A model generated the notes under the pieces. It ran no database searches, had not been told where the DNA came from, and saw only the letters and a program-made list of their open reading frames with translations. Of a stretch of DNA of 64,000 nt, positions 1 through 9,644 are shown in pieces (position 1 is the stretch's first letter; the number at the start of each line of letters is the position of its first letter). The translations under genes were made by a program, and so were the position numbers. The stretch covers positions 62,001-126,000 of the forward strand of contig NZ_VFSD01000010.1 in assembly GCF_014332515.1 (NCBI RefSeq), in the 5' to 3' direction. This DNA comes from Pontibacter beigongshangensis. GTDB taxonomy: Bacteria; Bacteroidota; Bacteroidia; Cytophagales; Hymenobacteraceae.

Positions 1-1246
1 TGCCGTTGGCAAGTTTCAGGGCGGTGAAGCTCAGAAAACCCCAGATAATGCCCTGGGAGATGGAGTAGGTGAACGGAATCAGCACCATGGCCAGAAAGGC
101 CGGAATCGCCTCGTCGAGTTGCAGCCAGTTTACCTTTATGATGGGCCGCACCATAAACACCCCTACCAGCACCAGCGCCGGCGCTGTGGCAATGGCTGGC
201 ACCACCGAGAGCAGGGGAGCCAGGAACAGGAAGGGCAGGAACAGCACGGCCCCTACTATGGCGGTTAGCCCGGTGCGGCCGCCTTCCTCAATCCCAACCG
301 CCGACTCTATGAAGGCAGTGCCCGGACTGGAACCTACCAGGCCACCCAGGGTGGTAGCTACCGCATCGGTAAACAGGGCGCGTTTTATGTGCTGGGGCTC
401 GCCCTGCTCATCCAGCAGGTTGGCCGCCTCGGCCAACCCCACAAACGTGGAGATGCTGTCGAACAAATCCGTAAACAGGAAGGCAAAGATCACCGGAACG
501 AGGGCCCATTGCAGCGAGTTGACCAGGTCGAGCTGCAGGAGCAGGCTGAAGTCAGGAGCCGCAAAAAAGCCCTGCCAGTTCACGATCGTTTCGACCCCAT
601 CTGCCGTGGTGCCGCCCCACCAGCGGCCAATAGGATAAGCGGCCAGCGTGGTAAACAGAATGCCAAAAAGGATGGCGCCTTTTACGCGCCACATGAGCAG
701 CACCGCCGTTAGCAGCAGCCCCGCCAGAAACGTGAGCAGCGCGGGGGTAATGGGGCCAAAGCGGAGCAATGTCGTCTGGTTCGGGACTATAAAGCCGGCG
801 TTTGCAAAGCCGATAAGGGTTATATATAGCCCAATGCCAGCTGCAATTGCATAGCGCAGCGTGCGCGGAATGGCCTTCAGGATGAGCATCCGGATGTTAA
901 ACAAAGAAAGCAGCAGGAACACCACCCCCGACCAGAAAACGGCACCCAGGGCCACAGGCCAGGGTATGCCCATCCCTAAAACAGCTGTGTAAGTGAAAAA
1001 GGCGTTGAGTCCCATGCCCGGCGCCACCAGCACCGGGTTTTTGGCATAAATCCCCATCATCAGGCTGCTGAAAAATGCCACCAGCACCGTGGCTGTGAGC
1101 ACCCCGGCAAAAGGCATTCCTGCCTCGCTTAGTATACTCGGGTTTACAACGATGATGTAGGAAGTAGCCAGGAAAGACGATAGGCCAGCTATAATTTCGG
1201 TCTGGAGGGTAGTTCCGTTTTTCTTTAGTTCGAAGTAGGAAAGCAT
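1..1246 (-). CDS. NCS2/AzgA-family purine permease (partial, cut by left edge)
   Basis: Reading the minus strand from an ATG at 1246 gives an open frame of about 415 codons that leaves the window at base 1. The product is a polytopic inner-membrane protein beginning MLSYFELKKNGTTLQTEI. Around residues 255-280 it has FTDLFDSISTFVGLAEAANL and around 302-327 a GSSPGTAFIESAVGIEEGG segment, both hallmarks of the AzgA branch of NCS2 proton symporters for adenine, guanine or hypoxanthine. Only the last few residues should be missing, since the family runs to about 430. The substrate cannot be fixed from sequence. It stands alone, with no purine-salvage neighbour in view. No frameshift was seen. Confidence 0.9.
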   Translation of the reverse strand, partial: MLSYFELKKNGTTLQTEIIAGLSSFLATSYIIVVNPSILSEAGMPFAGVLTATVLVAFFSSLMMGIYAKNPVLVAPGMGLNAFFTYTAVLGMGIPWPVALGAVFWSGVVFLLLSLFNIRMLILKAIPRTLRYAIAAGIGLYITLIGFANAGFIVPNQTTLLRFGPITPALLTFLAGLLLTAVLLMWRVKGAILFGILFTTLAAYPIGRWWGGTTADGVETIVNWQGFFAAPDFSLLLQLDLVNSLQWALVPVIFAFLFTDLFDSISTFVGLAEAANLLDEQGEPQHIKRALFTDAVATTLGGLVGSSPGTAFIESAVGIEEGGRTGLTAIVGAVLFLPFLFLAPLLSVVPAIATAPALVLVGVFMVRPIIKVNWLQLDEAIPAFLAMVLIPFTYSISQGIIWGFLSFTALKLANG

Positions 1247-1578
1247 CAGGAGTCTGTTAAGTGCTTAGGGGCCTCGCAAAATTAAACATTAGAAATTCAA
1301 AATCAGAAGAACGCTCCCAGTACTTTTTATTGACCAGTTGCCTGGCTTTCTAATTTTTAAGCTTCTATGACAGCAATACTTGCCGAAGGCTACATACAAC
1401 GGATGTTTCTGAGGGAGGCTGCCATCAGGTTGGCGTTGCGCTTGTACCTATGCGGGAAGAATGATACGCCATGAACTTCCGGCACATGGCTGGGAAGGGA
1501 AAGAAAGAAAACCGGTATAGTAAGCCGAGAAGCAGCCTGCCTGTCTGACTTCAGAGCTGCTTCTGAGCCTGGCAGGTG
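1247..1578. other. Intergenic gap with a family-B repeat remnant
   Basis: No gene is seen. Bases about 1262-1308 (GTGCTTAGG, then AAATT and GAAATTCAAAATCAG) resemble one half of the B repeat described at 12743 and 27527. The start region of the permease gene lies on its left; the rest holds nothing recognisable. Confidence 0.5.
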
Positions 1579-2064
1579 CTATTGTAACATTTCGAGCGCT
1601 TCGGTATTGCCTTGCTGCATGGCCAGGTCTACGGCCGTAAGCCCTCTAACGTCCTGGATGGTGGTATCGGCTCCGTACGAGAGTACCAGTTTCACCAGTT
1701 CGTTTCTTCCGAACAGGGTGGCAAACATAAGCGCAGTGCCACCATTTCCGTTCCTTAGATTGAGGTCGGCGCCGTGCTCTATCAGCATCCTGGCAATTTC
1801 GGGGTAGCCTTTAAAGCACACCCCCATCAGGGCCGTGTTGCCGCTCAGGTCCTGCACGTTGGGGTCTGCTTTTGCCTCGAGCAGCAGTTTGGTCGCCTCG
1901 GGGTGCCCGTCGTAACTTGCCAGTATAAGCGGGGTGAACCCTTTCGCATTCTGAACATTTATGTCGGCGCCTTCGTCGATCTGTTGTTTCAGGTAGGCAA
2001 GGTCTCCTTTGCGGGCGGCATCAAATAGCAGGTCTTCGGGTTTGGTAGAGTAAAAGGTGTTCAT
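1579..2064 (-). CDS. Ankyrin-repeat protein
   Basis: 161-residue protein starting MNTFYSTKPEDLLFDAARKG. At least four ankyrin repeats follow from about residue 10 to the end, shown by G-TPLILAS, G-TALM and G-TALMFAT helix starts each ending in a LL-x-x-GAD-type turn. No signal peptide is obvious, so it is probably cytoplasmic or loosely membrane-associated. Ankyrin proteins of this size act as protein-binding scaffolds; in some bacteria a similar gene partners a catalase, but none is nearby. A longer in-frame start at 2268 was rejected because the extra residues are low in ankyrin character and run through a dispersed repeat (2150-2192). Partner unknown. Confidence 0.85.
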   Translation of the reverse strand: MNTFYSTKPEDLLFDAARKGDLAYLKQQIDEGADINVQNAKGFTPLILASYDGHPEATKLLLEAKADPNVQDLSGNTALMGVCFKGYPEIARMLIEHGADLNLRNGNGGTALMFATLFGRNELVKLVLSYGADTTIQDVRGLTAVDLAMQQGNTEALEMLQ

Positions 2065-2149
2065 AAGGCTCTTTTTAGTAAATGGAAAGTGTCTAGCAAA
2101 GCATACGGAAACAGCGGTACTTTTGGTTAAGTAGCAGCCTGCCAGACAA

Positions 2150-2192
2150 GCAGCAGCAGCGCCTCCGGAGGGGCTTTTTGATTCAAATAATT
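2150..2192 (-). repeat. REP-like dispersed repeat, copy 1
   Basis: Reverse orientation: CAG triplets, GCCTCCGGAGGGGC core, then GATTCAAATAATT. Lies 86 bp upstream of the ankyrin gene start. Confidence 0.8.
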
Positions 2193-2518
2193 GATGGTTG
2201 ATTTGGAGATTTAAAAATTTGGAGATGTGAAGATTTGGAAATGTTTCTGCAAACGGGAAGGACAGCATCCGTTAGATTCAGAAAAATGTAGCCGCACCCC
2301 TCACAGGTGCTCATGACATCAAGCAGCAGTACCACATGCTGTTTCGGCTGCTGCTTCGGACTTCTCCGTCGGGACATTTCCTGGTGGAGATTTCCTAATC
2401 CCCCTACACCTACACGCAGATTAGGAAATCCGCTACTGTTGCTGCTCTTGTAGGGGAAAAATAAAAAGTGCCTTTACGATGCACCTTAGCGGTCTTAAGA
2501 ATTATCCCTACAAGATTA

Positions 2519-2549
2519 GCTCCGGAGGGGCAAATTCATTCAAATAATT
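2519..2549 (-). repeat. REP-like dispersed repeat, copy 2 (tail missing)
   Basis: Core CTCCGGAGGGGC followed by ATTCATTCAAATAATT. The CAG-triplet tail is absent, so this copy is truncated. A family-F AT-rich stretch (AACAATCAACTGCCAACAATC) follows at about 2582-2620, before the AsmA-like gene stop. The 2193-2518 interval holds no supportable gene. Confidence 0.7.
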
Positions 2550-2637
2550 GCCTGAAAGGAATGTGCTGAGCAAGGTGCCTAACAACAGTTAACAATCAAC
2601 TGCCAACAATCAAAAATTATCGGGCAGGTTTTGCTGC

Positions 2638-5600
2638 TTAATCACTGATAAAAATCCCTGCCACTTTTTCAACCAGCGGTGTCATCAGGCTGGAGGTGAT
2701 ACCGCCGGTCAGCGCTTTGCTCATGTGGTTGAAGACGGATTTCTGATAGTTGCGATCTGTTTCGATCTTACCTTCCCGCAACTCTCTTTTGCCTGCCGGA
2801 TTGTCTGACTTTATGACCAGGTGGTTGAGCAGCCAACTGCCAGCATTCAGCCAAAAGCCCGGGTTCTCTTTGTCCTCTTTGTTCAGAAGCTGTATTTTGA
2901 GGTCTTCGTACAGGAAGTCTATCTGCCCCTCAGCCACATGCCCGGTAGATTTTACAGAAAAAGCAGCTGACTTAATATGGCCTTTTTCTGCGCTTACTGC
3001 TATAATATTTTCAATTACCGGATTAAAAGCCTCAAACTTCATGAATCCGAGAGTGCCCTCGTACGTGTAAAGGTCTTCGGGATGGTCGAGGAAAAACTGG
3101 AACTGCACGTCCAGTTTACTTTCATCCATAAACAAGGCAGAGCCATTTACAAGCGTCCTGTTTTTTTCTCTGATCAGCGAGGCATCGTTTGTGATATGGA
3201 GGGCCTCAAGCCTTATGTTGTTAAACACAACCTTACCGGGCTTAATACTATTGGGGGCAATCTCGGAGTAGGTGAGCTTACTGTTTTCCACCAGAACAGT
3301 ATCTATGGCCAGGTAAGCATCTATGTCTCGAACCATTTTTTGTAAGGTTGGCGGCCTTCGGTTCGGATCCTGTGGCAGGCGGTTGTCGCGAAAAACTTCT
3401 GTTACCACATCCTGTATCAGCACCTTTTCCACCAAAATATCCTGGTAGTTGTACAGGGCCCCGAGGTTTATGCCCAGTAACCGGATGGCTGGTACGCTCA
3501 CCTCAAAGCGGTCGTCGGAGTAGTCGAGCTTTTTGGTGAATTCCTTTTGGTCGTAGAGAGGCACCAGGCGCAGACTATCAATATAAACCGCTTGCTCGTT
3601 CAGAGAGGTTCGCACTTCCTTCACCTCCAGCCGGTACAGGCTGTCGGGCAGGTAAATGACGTAGTCGTGTACCGCGAGCCCTATATCATCTACATAGAAC
3701 ATATCGAGCGGGTCGTTGGCAGCCAGGTCAATCAGCCTGAACCGCTCCAGCGCCAGCGACACATTTTGTATGGTCTGGCTCCTCAAAATCGTGTCCTGCA
3801 GCATATTGAACCGGAAGGTGCCGTCGGTAATGTTTATGTGCTGCACCCTGAAGGCTTCTACCATTTGGTTGAGGCGGCTGTCTGCGGTTTGCTGCTGTGG
3901 CTCCCCGTTGGTGGCCGGCACGTTCTGGTCCTGCAGAATGCCTACCTCCGGCTCTGTTAACCGTATCTCCTCCATACTAAACCGGCCTGTTTCGTAAGCC
4001 CGTACCAGGTCCAGGCCTGTGATCCGGAAATGATTGGCCGACAGATCGAAAAGATTCCGGCTTGCCTGCTCCCTGTGCTCCTGCTTCAGGCGTTGGTGCA
4101 CTTCTTTATCCGAAACAAGGTCGATGGAGCTGGCCACCAGTTCCTGCTCTCGGCTGGAGTACTTCAGGTGGCCCAGCCTGAGGGTGTAGAGGCTGTCGGG
4201 GGAGCGGTAGGTGTAGTTGCTGGCCGAGAGGGTGAGCTCCTGCACCGGCAGGCTTTCTTCTATGTCGGCCAGCCTGTCGGCTGTCAGATGCAAGCCTGAA
4301 ACCGACGCAGAGGCATGCTCCAGCACCTGCGTCCGTACCACCTCGTCCCGCTTGTCGTGGTAGTTAAACGTGCCATCTTCCAGGCGGATGGTTTTGGCAG
4401 AAATGGCCCCCAATACCCCAAAAAGTTTGCTGTTGTCAACTTGTTGGCTCGGCTCAACTGTAGTGGAGGTTACGGTATTGTCCTGCATAATGGCCAGATC
4501 CGGCTGACTCACTACCAGTTCATTTATGTGCAGGGTTTTGGTGTTGTAGGCCTGTATCAGGTTTAATCCTGTTACATGCAGTTGTGTGGCTGCCACATCG
4601 AAGAGGCGGCGCTGGGCTTTTGCAGTAGCCTTTAGCTGGGTGTTCTGTTCGCTGTCGGCATGCACCTCTATGGTCCGGGCGGTGAGCTCCTGTTTTCGGG
4701 TAGAGTAGCGCAGGCTGCCCAGTGTAAAGGTGTGCGGGTTGTCCGGAATTTTAAACGTATAATCTGTGGCTGCTATCACCACATCGGTCACCGGCAGTTT
4801 TTTGTTGGAGCTGTAAACAAAAGCGGAGTCAATTTTTAAACCGGTGGCCACCACAGAGGCGTGGCTCAGGTGCTGGCTTAGCTGCAACTGCTGGTTTTTG
4901 GTGTGGAGGTCGAAGGTGGCGTCCTGTATGCTTAGCTCCCGCAGCTGTAGCTTTGTGACAACACCAGAAATTTCCCGGTAGCTTTCCTGCATAATCTTAT
5001 CAAGGTCCTCGCTCGGAACCTGCAGGTCCTGCACCAGGCTGATGTCCGGTTTCTCAAGCAGTATCCTGCCAATCTTCAGGTTTCCGGTTCTAAAGGCTTC
5101 TATCAGATCGGTCTGTATAATTTGCAGGCGTGGCGCTTTTATGTTGTACAGCATCGGGCTGGCTTTGCCGATCCGTTTTAGTCTGTCGTTTTTTTGCCAG
5201 TCGCCTATAACGTTTAGGTTGCCTGCTTTAATCAGGTTGGCGCTGGTAGTGAGTTCCAGGTTGCCGGCCTGCACCACGTAAGGGCTTTGCGGATGCTGAA
5301 AACAATAATCTGTAGCTGCAAAGAAGATATCCTCTGCAAAGAAGTTTTGTTTTGGCGAAACCAGGACGCTGGAATCTACCTGGATGGCCTGTATAGCCAA
5401 TGTTATGTTGTTGAGTTGATGGATGGTATAAGCCTCTTCAAACTGTTGCCGCAGCGCCAGCTCTGAATTGGAAATGCGAAGCTCGCCCAGGCTAAACTGC
5501 TCGAGGTAGGGCGATGCCTTTTCATAAAGTTCACCAATGTCCAGCGTATCCTGTGAGGAGGGCACACCGGGGTTCTGCAGTATGGCAAAGGCCGCGCTCT

Positions 5601-6525
5601 CCAGGTGCAGCTGCTCCAGCCGCAGGTGCTTTGTACGGTATGCTTCCACTGCATCGAAGCCGGTAATGCGCAGCAGTGGTGCAGCTATGTCAAGTACAGC
5701 AGGGCTGGCTTGTCCAGAGCCTAGGGCCAGGTTCGCTTTGTTGTCGGACCTGAGTTGGGTGTTTTGGAGCAGGAATTCGCCTTTTCGAGATGAATAATCG
5801 AGGGAACCTACCAGAAGGTGGTACACACTGTCGGGTGCGCGGAAGGCATAGTCTTTTACCTGCAGCTGCACGTCGTCGGCCCTGAACATGCGGGTATGGT
5901 CAGGCTGGTCAAAAGAATGGAGGAGCATGTCTTTTACCCGGAACGTGATGTGCCGTGCCAGGTGCTGCACTTTTTCCTGGTCAGGATACGCCACATGCCT
6001 GTAGCTGGCCTCCCGGATATGAAAATCTTTGATACGTACAGCCTTTATATTTCTGATGGATTGTCCGGAGCCGTTATCCGCTGCTGTTGCCCTTCCGTCA
6101 TAAAAGGTCGTTATCTGCGGGTTATCCAACAGAATGGTGCCAATGCTGATCCTTTTCCTGATCAGCGCATTCAGGAGCTTTACTCCTGTAATCTTCAGGG
6201 AAGGGGCCTGTACCTGCACCAGCAGCTGCTTTGCCTTGCCCTGCCTGCGCAGTTGCTCGTGCCGGGCGGTGTCGGGGAGGAGGTGCAGGTGATCGAAGGT
6301 CAGCGAGCCCGACAGCAGGTTGAGCTGCATATCCTCAAAGTCCACCACATACAGGCCCTCGGTGTTCTCTGCGACCTGCTCTTTCATAAAACGTTCTACA
6401 GAAGGCTCCAGCCAGGTGAGGAGCAACAGCGATACGATCAGTACCAAAATCAGCAAGCTGCCGAATATTATTCCTGCAAATTTAAATATTTTCCTGCCCA
6501 GGCTGGTGCTAGCTGGTTTCGACAT
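2638..6525 (-). CDS. Large AsmA-like envelope protein with five internal repeats
   Basis: 1295 residues. A short basic N-terminus is followed by one membrane helix at about residues 12-38 (FAGIIFGSLLILVLIVSLLL), and the rest should lie in the periplasm. The early region (MQLNLLSGSLTFDHLHLLPD) resembles AsmA/DUF748-type proteins that bridge or build the outer membrane. Five copies of a unit of about 181 residues are visible: a (T/K/H)DY-x-F/I-x-x-P(D/Q)S/N motif recurs near residues 225, 405, 587, 768 and 952, each followed by a LRxTGxDLxxAY-type segment and an ILQD(Q/N)xV-type end. The last ~200 residues are a non-repeated domain. AsmA membership is inferred from architecture; the repeat is seen directly. 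Probable role is lipid or lipoprotein handling at the envelope. Monocistronic. Confidence 0.75.
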   Translation of the reverse strand: MSKPASTSLGRKIFKFAGIIFGSLLILVLIVSLLLLTWLEPSVERFMKEQVAENTEGLYVVDFEDMQLNLLSGSLTFDHLHLLPDTARHEQLRRQGKAKQLLVQVQAPSLKITGVKLLNALIRKRISIGTILLDNPQITTFYDGRATAADNGSGQSIRNIKAVRIKDFHIREASYRHVAYPDQEKVQHLARHITFRVKDMLLHSFDQPDHTRMFRADDVQLQVKDYAFRAPDSVYHLLVGSLDYSSRKGEFLLQNTQLRSDNKANLALGSGQASPAVLDIAAPLLRITGFDAVEAYRTKHLRLEQLHLESAAFAILQNPGVPSSQDTLDIGELYEKASPYLEQFSLGELRISNSELALRQQFEEAYTIHQLNNITLAIQAIQVDSSVLVSPKQNFFAEDIFFAATDYCFQHPQSPYVVQAGNLELTTSANLIKAGNLNVIGDWQKNDRLKRIGKASPMLYNIKAPRLQIIQTDLIEAFRTGNLKIGRILLEKPDISLVQDLQVPSEDLDKIMQESYREISGVVTKLQLRELSIQDATFDLHTKNQQLQLSQHLSHASVVATGLKIDSAFVYSSNKKLPVTDVVIAATDYTFKIPDNPHTFTLGSLRYSTRKQELTARTIEVHADSEQNTQLKATAKAQRRLFDVAATQLHVTGLNLIQAYNTKTLHINELVVSQPDLAIMQDNTVTSTTVEPSQQVDNSKLFGVLGAISAKTIRLEDGTFNYHDKRDEVVRTQVLEHASASVSGLHLTADRLADIEESLPVQELTLSASNYTYRSPDSLYTLRLGHLKYSSREQELVASSIDLVSDKEVHQRLKQEHREQASRNLFDLSANHFRITGLDLVRAYETGRFSMEEIRLTEPEVGILQDQNVPATNGEPQQQTADSRLNQMVEAFRVQHINITDGTFRFNMLQDTILRSQTIQNVSLALERFRLIDLAANDPLDMFYVDDIGLAVHDYVIYLPDSLYRLEVKEVRTSLNEQAVYIDSLRLVPLYDQKEFTKKLDYSDDRFEVSVPAIRLLGINLGALYNYQDILVEKVLIQDVVTEVFRDNRLPQDPNRRPPTLQKMVRDIDAYLAIDTVLVENSKLTYSEIAPNSIKPGKVVFNNIRLEALHITNDASLIREKNRTLVNGSALFMDESKLDVQFQFFLDHPEDLYTYEGTLGFMKFEAFNPVIENIIAVSAEKGHIKSAAFSVKSTGHVAEGQIDFLYEDLKIQLLNKEDKENPGFWLNAGSWLLNHLVIKSDNPAGKRELREGKIETDRNYQKSVFNHMSKALTGGITSSLMTPLVEKVAGIFISD

Positions 6526-6630
6526 GGGTTTAAGTTCGGGTGTAAAACGTAGGGTATTCTGGAAGCCTGATTCAGACCTGTTTACGGGTATTAGCGGTGC
6601 CGCGACTAATCGGAGGCAGAAAAAGGGAGC

Positions 6631-6688
6631 ATAATCATTAAAAAAGCCGCTCAGACAAATCAGTCTGAGCGGCTTTTTTAATGATTAT
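6631..6688 (-). terminator. Perfect 26-bp stem terminator of the M13 peptidase gene
   Basis: Two 26-bp arms (6631-6656 and 6663-6688) pair perfectly around a 6-nt loop; the core is AAAAAAGCCGCTCAGAC against its complement. A-tracts on one side and T-tracts on the other make it usable on both strands, but only the peptidase gene (stop at 6718) ends into it. Confidence 0.9.
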
Positions 6689-6717
6689 AGGGCTGGCTCT
6701 TGCAGGCCAGCGGGAGT

Positions 6718-8802
6718 TTACCAGATCCTGATGCGGTCTTCTGGTTTTTTATAGAGCTTGTCGCCAGGCTTCACATTAAAAGCCTTGTACCAGGCGTCCA
6801 TGTTTACGGGCGCCCCGATGGTTCTGTACTGGCCCGGCGAATGCGTGTCTGTCAGGATCATCTGGGCAGCGGTTTCAGGCAAGATGTTGCCTCTCCAGAC
6901 CTGCGCCCACGACAGGAAGAAACGCTGATCCGGCGTAAAGCCATCGATCTTCTTCTTCGATTTACCTTGCTTCGTCATTTTAAAGGCTTCGTACGCAGCG
7001 CTCAGGCCACCCAGGTCCCCGATGTTCTCACCAAGGGTTAGTTTACCATTCACATGGATCGAGTCCAGCACGGTATAGGTGTCGTACTGCTCCTGCAGGG
7101 TTTTGGCCTTCTCCTGGAACTTGGCGCGGTCTTCGGCAGTCCACCAGTTGCGCAGGGTGCCGTCTTTGTCGTACTGGCTACCCGAGTCGTCGAATCCGTG
7201 CGAAATTTCGTGGCCGATAACGGCACCAATACCGCCATAGTTCACGGCATCATCCGCTTTCGGGTCGAAGAACGGGAACTGCAGAATGCCGGCCGGAAAC
7301 ACGATCTCGTTCATCACCGGGCTGTAGTAGGCATTTACGGTTGGAGGTGTCATGCCCCACTTGGTTCTGTCCACCGGTTTGCCCAACTGGCTGATCATGT
7401 CGTTGTAGCCCCACTGGCCGGCATTGCGCACATTCTGGAAGAAATTATTGCGGCTGATAGCCAGGCCATCGTATGTTTTCCACTTGGTAGGGTAGCCTAC
7501 TTTTGGTGTGAAGGCATGCAGTTTGGCAAGGGCCTTTTCTTTTGTTTCGGCACTCATCCAATCCAGGTTGTTGATGCGGATTTCGTAGGCTTTGATCAGG
7601 TTCTCGATCATTTCGTCCATTCTGGCTTTGGCCTCTGGCTTAAAGTGCTTCTGCACATACAGCTGGCCCAGCAGTTCGCCGATAGTACCGTCGGTAAGCG
7701 ACGACATGCGCTGCCAGCGTGGCGTCTGCACCTTCTGCCCGCTTAATACCTGCGAAAAGGCGAAATTGGCATCAACAAAGTCGGAGCTCAGGTAAGGTGC
7801 CGCAGATTTCAGCACGTTCCACTGCAGGTAGGTTTTCCAGTCGGCCACCGGCGTACTGGTGAGCTGCCCATCCAGGGTCTTAAAGAAAGCGGGGTTGTTT
7901 ACCAGAATAGTATCCTGCCCGGTCACCTTCATTTTTTGCATCAGCTGCGACCAGTTCAGGTTTGGTGTCTGTTTGTTTAGGTCGGCAATGGCGAACTTGT
8001 TGTAGGTTTTGTAGGGGTCGCGCATTTCTACACGGGCCATCTGCGCCTCTGCCAGTTTCTGCTCCATGCCAAATATCGTCTCGGCATTTTTTTGGGCCGT
8101 AGCCTGAGGTGCGCCCGTCAGGGTAAAGAGGGTGGTGATGTAGTTTTTGTAGGCTTCCTGAATTCTGAGCGTGCGGGCATCATTTTTCAGGTAGTAGTCG
8201 CGGTCGGGCAGGGTAGTGCCGCCCTGGCTAAGCTGTGGCACCATGTTCTCCACGTCTTTGCGGTCCTGGCCCACATAAAACCCGAACATGGGTGAGCCGG
8301 CGCCGGAGGTGCGCAGGAAAGCCACTTCATGCAGCACGCCATTCAGGTCTGTTATGGCACTGATGCGCTCCAGGTCTGCTTTGATGGGAGTGTAGCCCAG
8401 TTTGTCGATTGCCGCGCTATCCATGGCAGCCGCATAAAAATCGCCTACGCGTTTTTCAACAGAGCCTGCAGGGGCGTTTGTTTTGGCGGCAGACTCGGCC
8501 AGGATGGTTTTTACGGCACTAATGTTGAAATCGCGGAGCAGGTTAAAGCTTCCCCAGCGGGTTTCTTTGGCCGGAACTGGATTGTTCTTAATCCAGGTGC
8601 CGCTGGCGTAGGTATAAAAGTCATCGCCTGGCTTCACACTCAGGTCCATGTTGGCTTTGTCGATAAACGGCGTTTTCTTGTTCTTTTTAGCGCCGGATTG
8701 CGCCGATGCCTCTAAAGAGCAGATAGTGGCTGCTCCCAGCAGAAAAAGCGTTACGTGTCGTCTCGCACGTGCCATGCCTGCCTTAGCATTTTGTGATTGC
8801 AT
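6718..8802 (-). CDS. M13-family (neprilysin/PepO-like) zinc metallopeptidase
   Basis: About 694 residues. The start at the ATG 8802 gives MQSQNAKAG, followed by a signal-peptide-like stretch HVTLFLLGAATICSLEASAQ, so it is exported; an upstream TTG (8844) is less likely. Family landmarks are the zinc motif in AVIGHEISHGFDDSG, the downstream GENIGDLGGLSAAYEAFK carrying the third zinc ligand, the NAYYSPVMNEIVFPAGILQ substrate strand and the terminal RIRIW. Length matches bacterial M13 enzymes. They cleave oligopeptides in the periplasm or outside the cell. A second M13 gene (51228-53276) is a lipoprotein, so the two probably differ in location. Ends in the hairpin at 6631. Confidence 0.95.
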   Translation of the reverse strand: MQSQNAKAGMARARRHVTLFLLGAATICSLEASAQSGAKKNKKTPFIDKANMDLSVKPGDDFYTYASGTWIKNNPVPAKETRWGSFNLLRDFNISAVKTILAESAAKTNAPAGSVEKRVGDFYAAAMDSAAIDKLGYTPIKADLERISAITDLNGVLHEVAFLRTSGAGSPMFGFYVGQDRKDVENMVPQLSQGGTTLPDRDYYLKNDARTLRIQEAYKNYITTLFTLTGAPQATAQKNAETIFGMEQKLAEAQMARVEMRDPYKTYNKFAIADLNKQTPNLNWSQLMQKMKVTGQDTILVNNPAFFKTLDGQLTSTPVADWKTYLQWNVLKSAAPYLSSDFVDANFAFSQVLSGQKVQTPRWQRMSSLTDGTIGELLGQLYVQKHFKPEAKARMDEMIENLIKAYEIRINNLDWMSAETKEKALAKLHAFTPKVGYPTKWKTYDGLAISRNNFFQNVRNAGQWGYNDMISQLGKPVDRTKWGMTPPTVNAYYSPVMNEIVFPAGILQFPFFDPKADDAVNYGGIGAVIGHEISHGFDDSGSQYDKDGTLRNWWTAEDRAKFQEKAKTLQEQYDTYTVLDSIHVNGKLTLGENIGDLGGLSAAYEAFKMTKQGKSKKKIDGFTPDQRFFLSWAQVWRGNILPETAAQMILTDTHSPGQYRTIGAPVNMDAWYKAFNVKPGDKLYKKPEDRIRIW

Positions 8803-9276
8803 AGATGTAGGGTTCGTTTTGTGTCTGAAAAAAATTAAATCCAATGCTGCTCCTGATTTAGAACAGCCGTTTTGTTGCCGTAAAATTAATACTTAAGTTT
8901 AAAGATAAGGCAGTTTTGCCAATTCCACCAGGCATTTAATACCTTTCGAAGCGCTATTATTTTAAATGTCAGCGGATTATGCTTCAGGTAATTTTTACTT
9001 CATTCAGCTTTATTACCTACAGTAAAGGCAGGCCATAAAGTTCCCTCAGGCAACTGAACAGCATTTCTACGCTATCAGGATTATTCCTGCAGACCTCACT
9101 TTGCAGATAATGTGATAGGAGGGACCGTGGGGTTGCCCCTTCGATCTGATAAAGCCAGTTTATGGCACTGTGCAGGTGGCAGCAAATTAAAAACAAAACA
9201 TTCTGACAACTTACCGTTTATAGAAGAGGATAAGGGGAAACCCATAATCAAGAAATCATCTTAACAGAAAGAAACA
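8803..9276. other. Divergent intergenic region, no gene seen
   Basis: This 474-bp gap lies between two divergent genes and must carry both promoters. No ORF with coding character, no dispersed repeat of the families described here and no clear TTTG/TAnnTTTG promoter pair at proper spacing was found. Confidence 0.5.
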
Positions 9277-9495
9277 ATGAAATCAGAAAAAGACAAACCA
9301 GCCTCAGAGGTAGAAAAAGAAAGTGCCGGACCAGGCAAAGAGAATGCTGCCGGAGATGCTACTAAAGCAGCAGAAGAGAGTTCCGCTTACCCGGGTGGTG
9401 AGAAGGGAAACGTTGATGAAGTGGACAAGAAGGACAACAAGGGAAGGATGTCAGGATATAACGAACTTCCTGAGCAGGAGAATGTAGGAAAGTAA
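9277..9495 (+). CDS. Small hydrophilic disordered protein, unknown function
   Basis: 72 residues, MKSEKDKPASEVEKESAGPG onward, rich in Lys, Glu, Asp, Gly and Ala with no Cys, no Trp and no hydrophobic core. Such composition suggests a disordered cytoplasmic protein of the stress or desiccation kind, which is inference only. The start is preceded by AACAGAAAGAAACA, a purine-rich leader, and a clean terminator begins 22 bases after the stop, which supports a real single-gene transcript. Confidence 0.65.
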   Translation: MKSEKDKPASEVEKESAGPGKENAAGDATKAAEESSAYPGGEKGNVDEVDKKDNKGRMSGYNELPEQENVGK

Positions 9496-9516
9496 CAGCA
9501 GGCAGAGATGACCAAA

Positions 9517-9555
9517 AAAAGAGGGCTGCTTTGAAAAGTGCCCTCTTTTAGTTTT
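9517..9555 (+). terminator. Rho-independent terminator
   Basis: AAAAGAGGGC (9517-9526) pairs with GCCCTCTTTT (9540-9549), followed by more T residues. It closes the small gene at 9277. Confidence 0.85.
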
Positions 9556-9600
9556 TAGATAGGGTCACATCAGTTTATTGCTCCCTGGGTGCATCAACCA

Positions 9601-9644
9601 AATTATTCTAATGAATTTGCCCCTCCGGAGGCACTGCTGCTGCT
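9601..9644 (+). repeat. REP-like dispersed repeat, copy 3
   Basis: Forward orientation with all three parts: AATTATTCTAATGAATTTG, CCCCTCCGGAGG, CTGCTGCTGC. The remainder of the 9556-9899 gap shows no gene. Confidence 0.85.

Noticed and set aside
1247..1310. Bacteroidota promoter (TTTG and TAnnTTTG) before the purine permease
   Set aside because: TAATTTTG is present but the spacing to the next TTTG is about 13 bp, too short, and the text belongs to a repeat remnant.
2065..2268. Longer ankyrin protein starting at 2268
   Set aside because: The extra 68 codons run through a dispersed repeat and carry no ankyrin or signal features.
7054..7746. 230-codon ORF on the plus strand
   Set aside because: Antisense to the M13 peptidase, whose motifs are all intact; low-complexity shadow.
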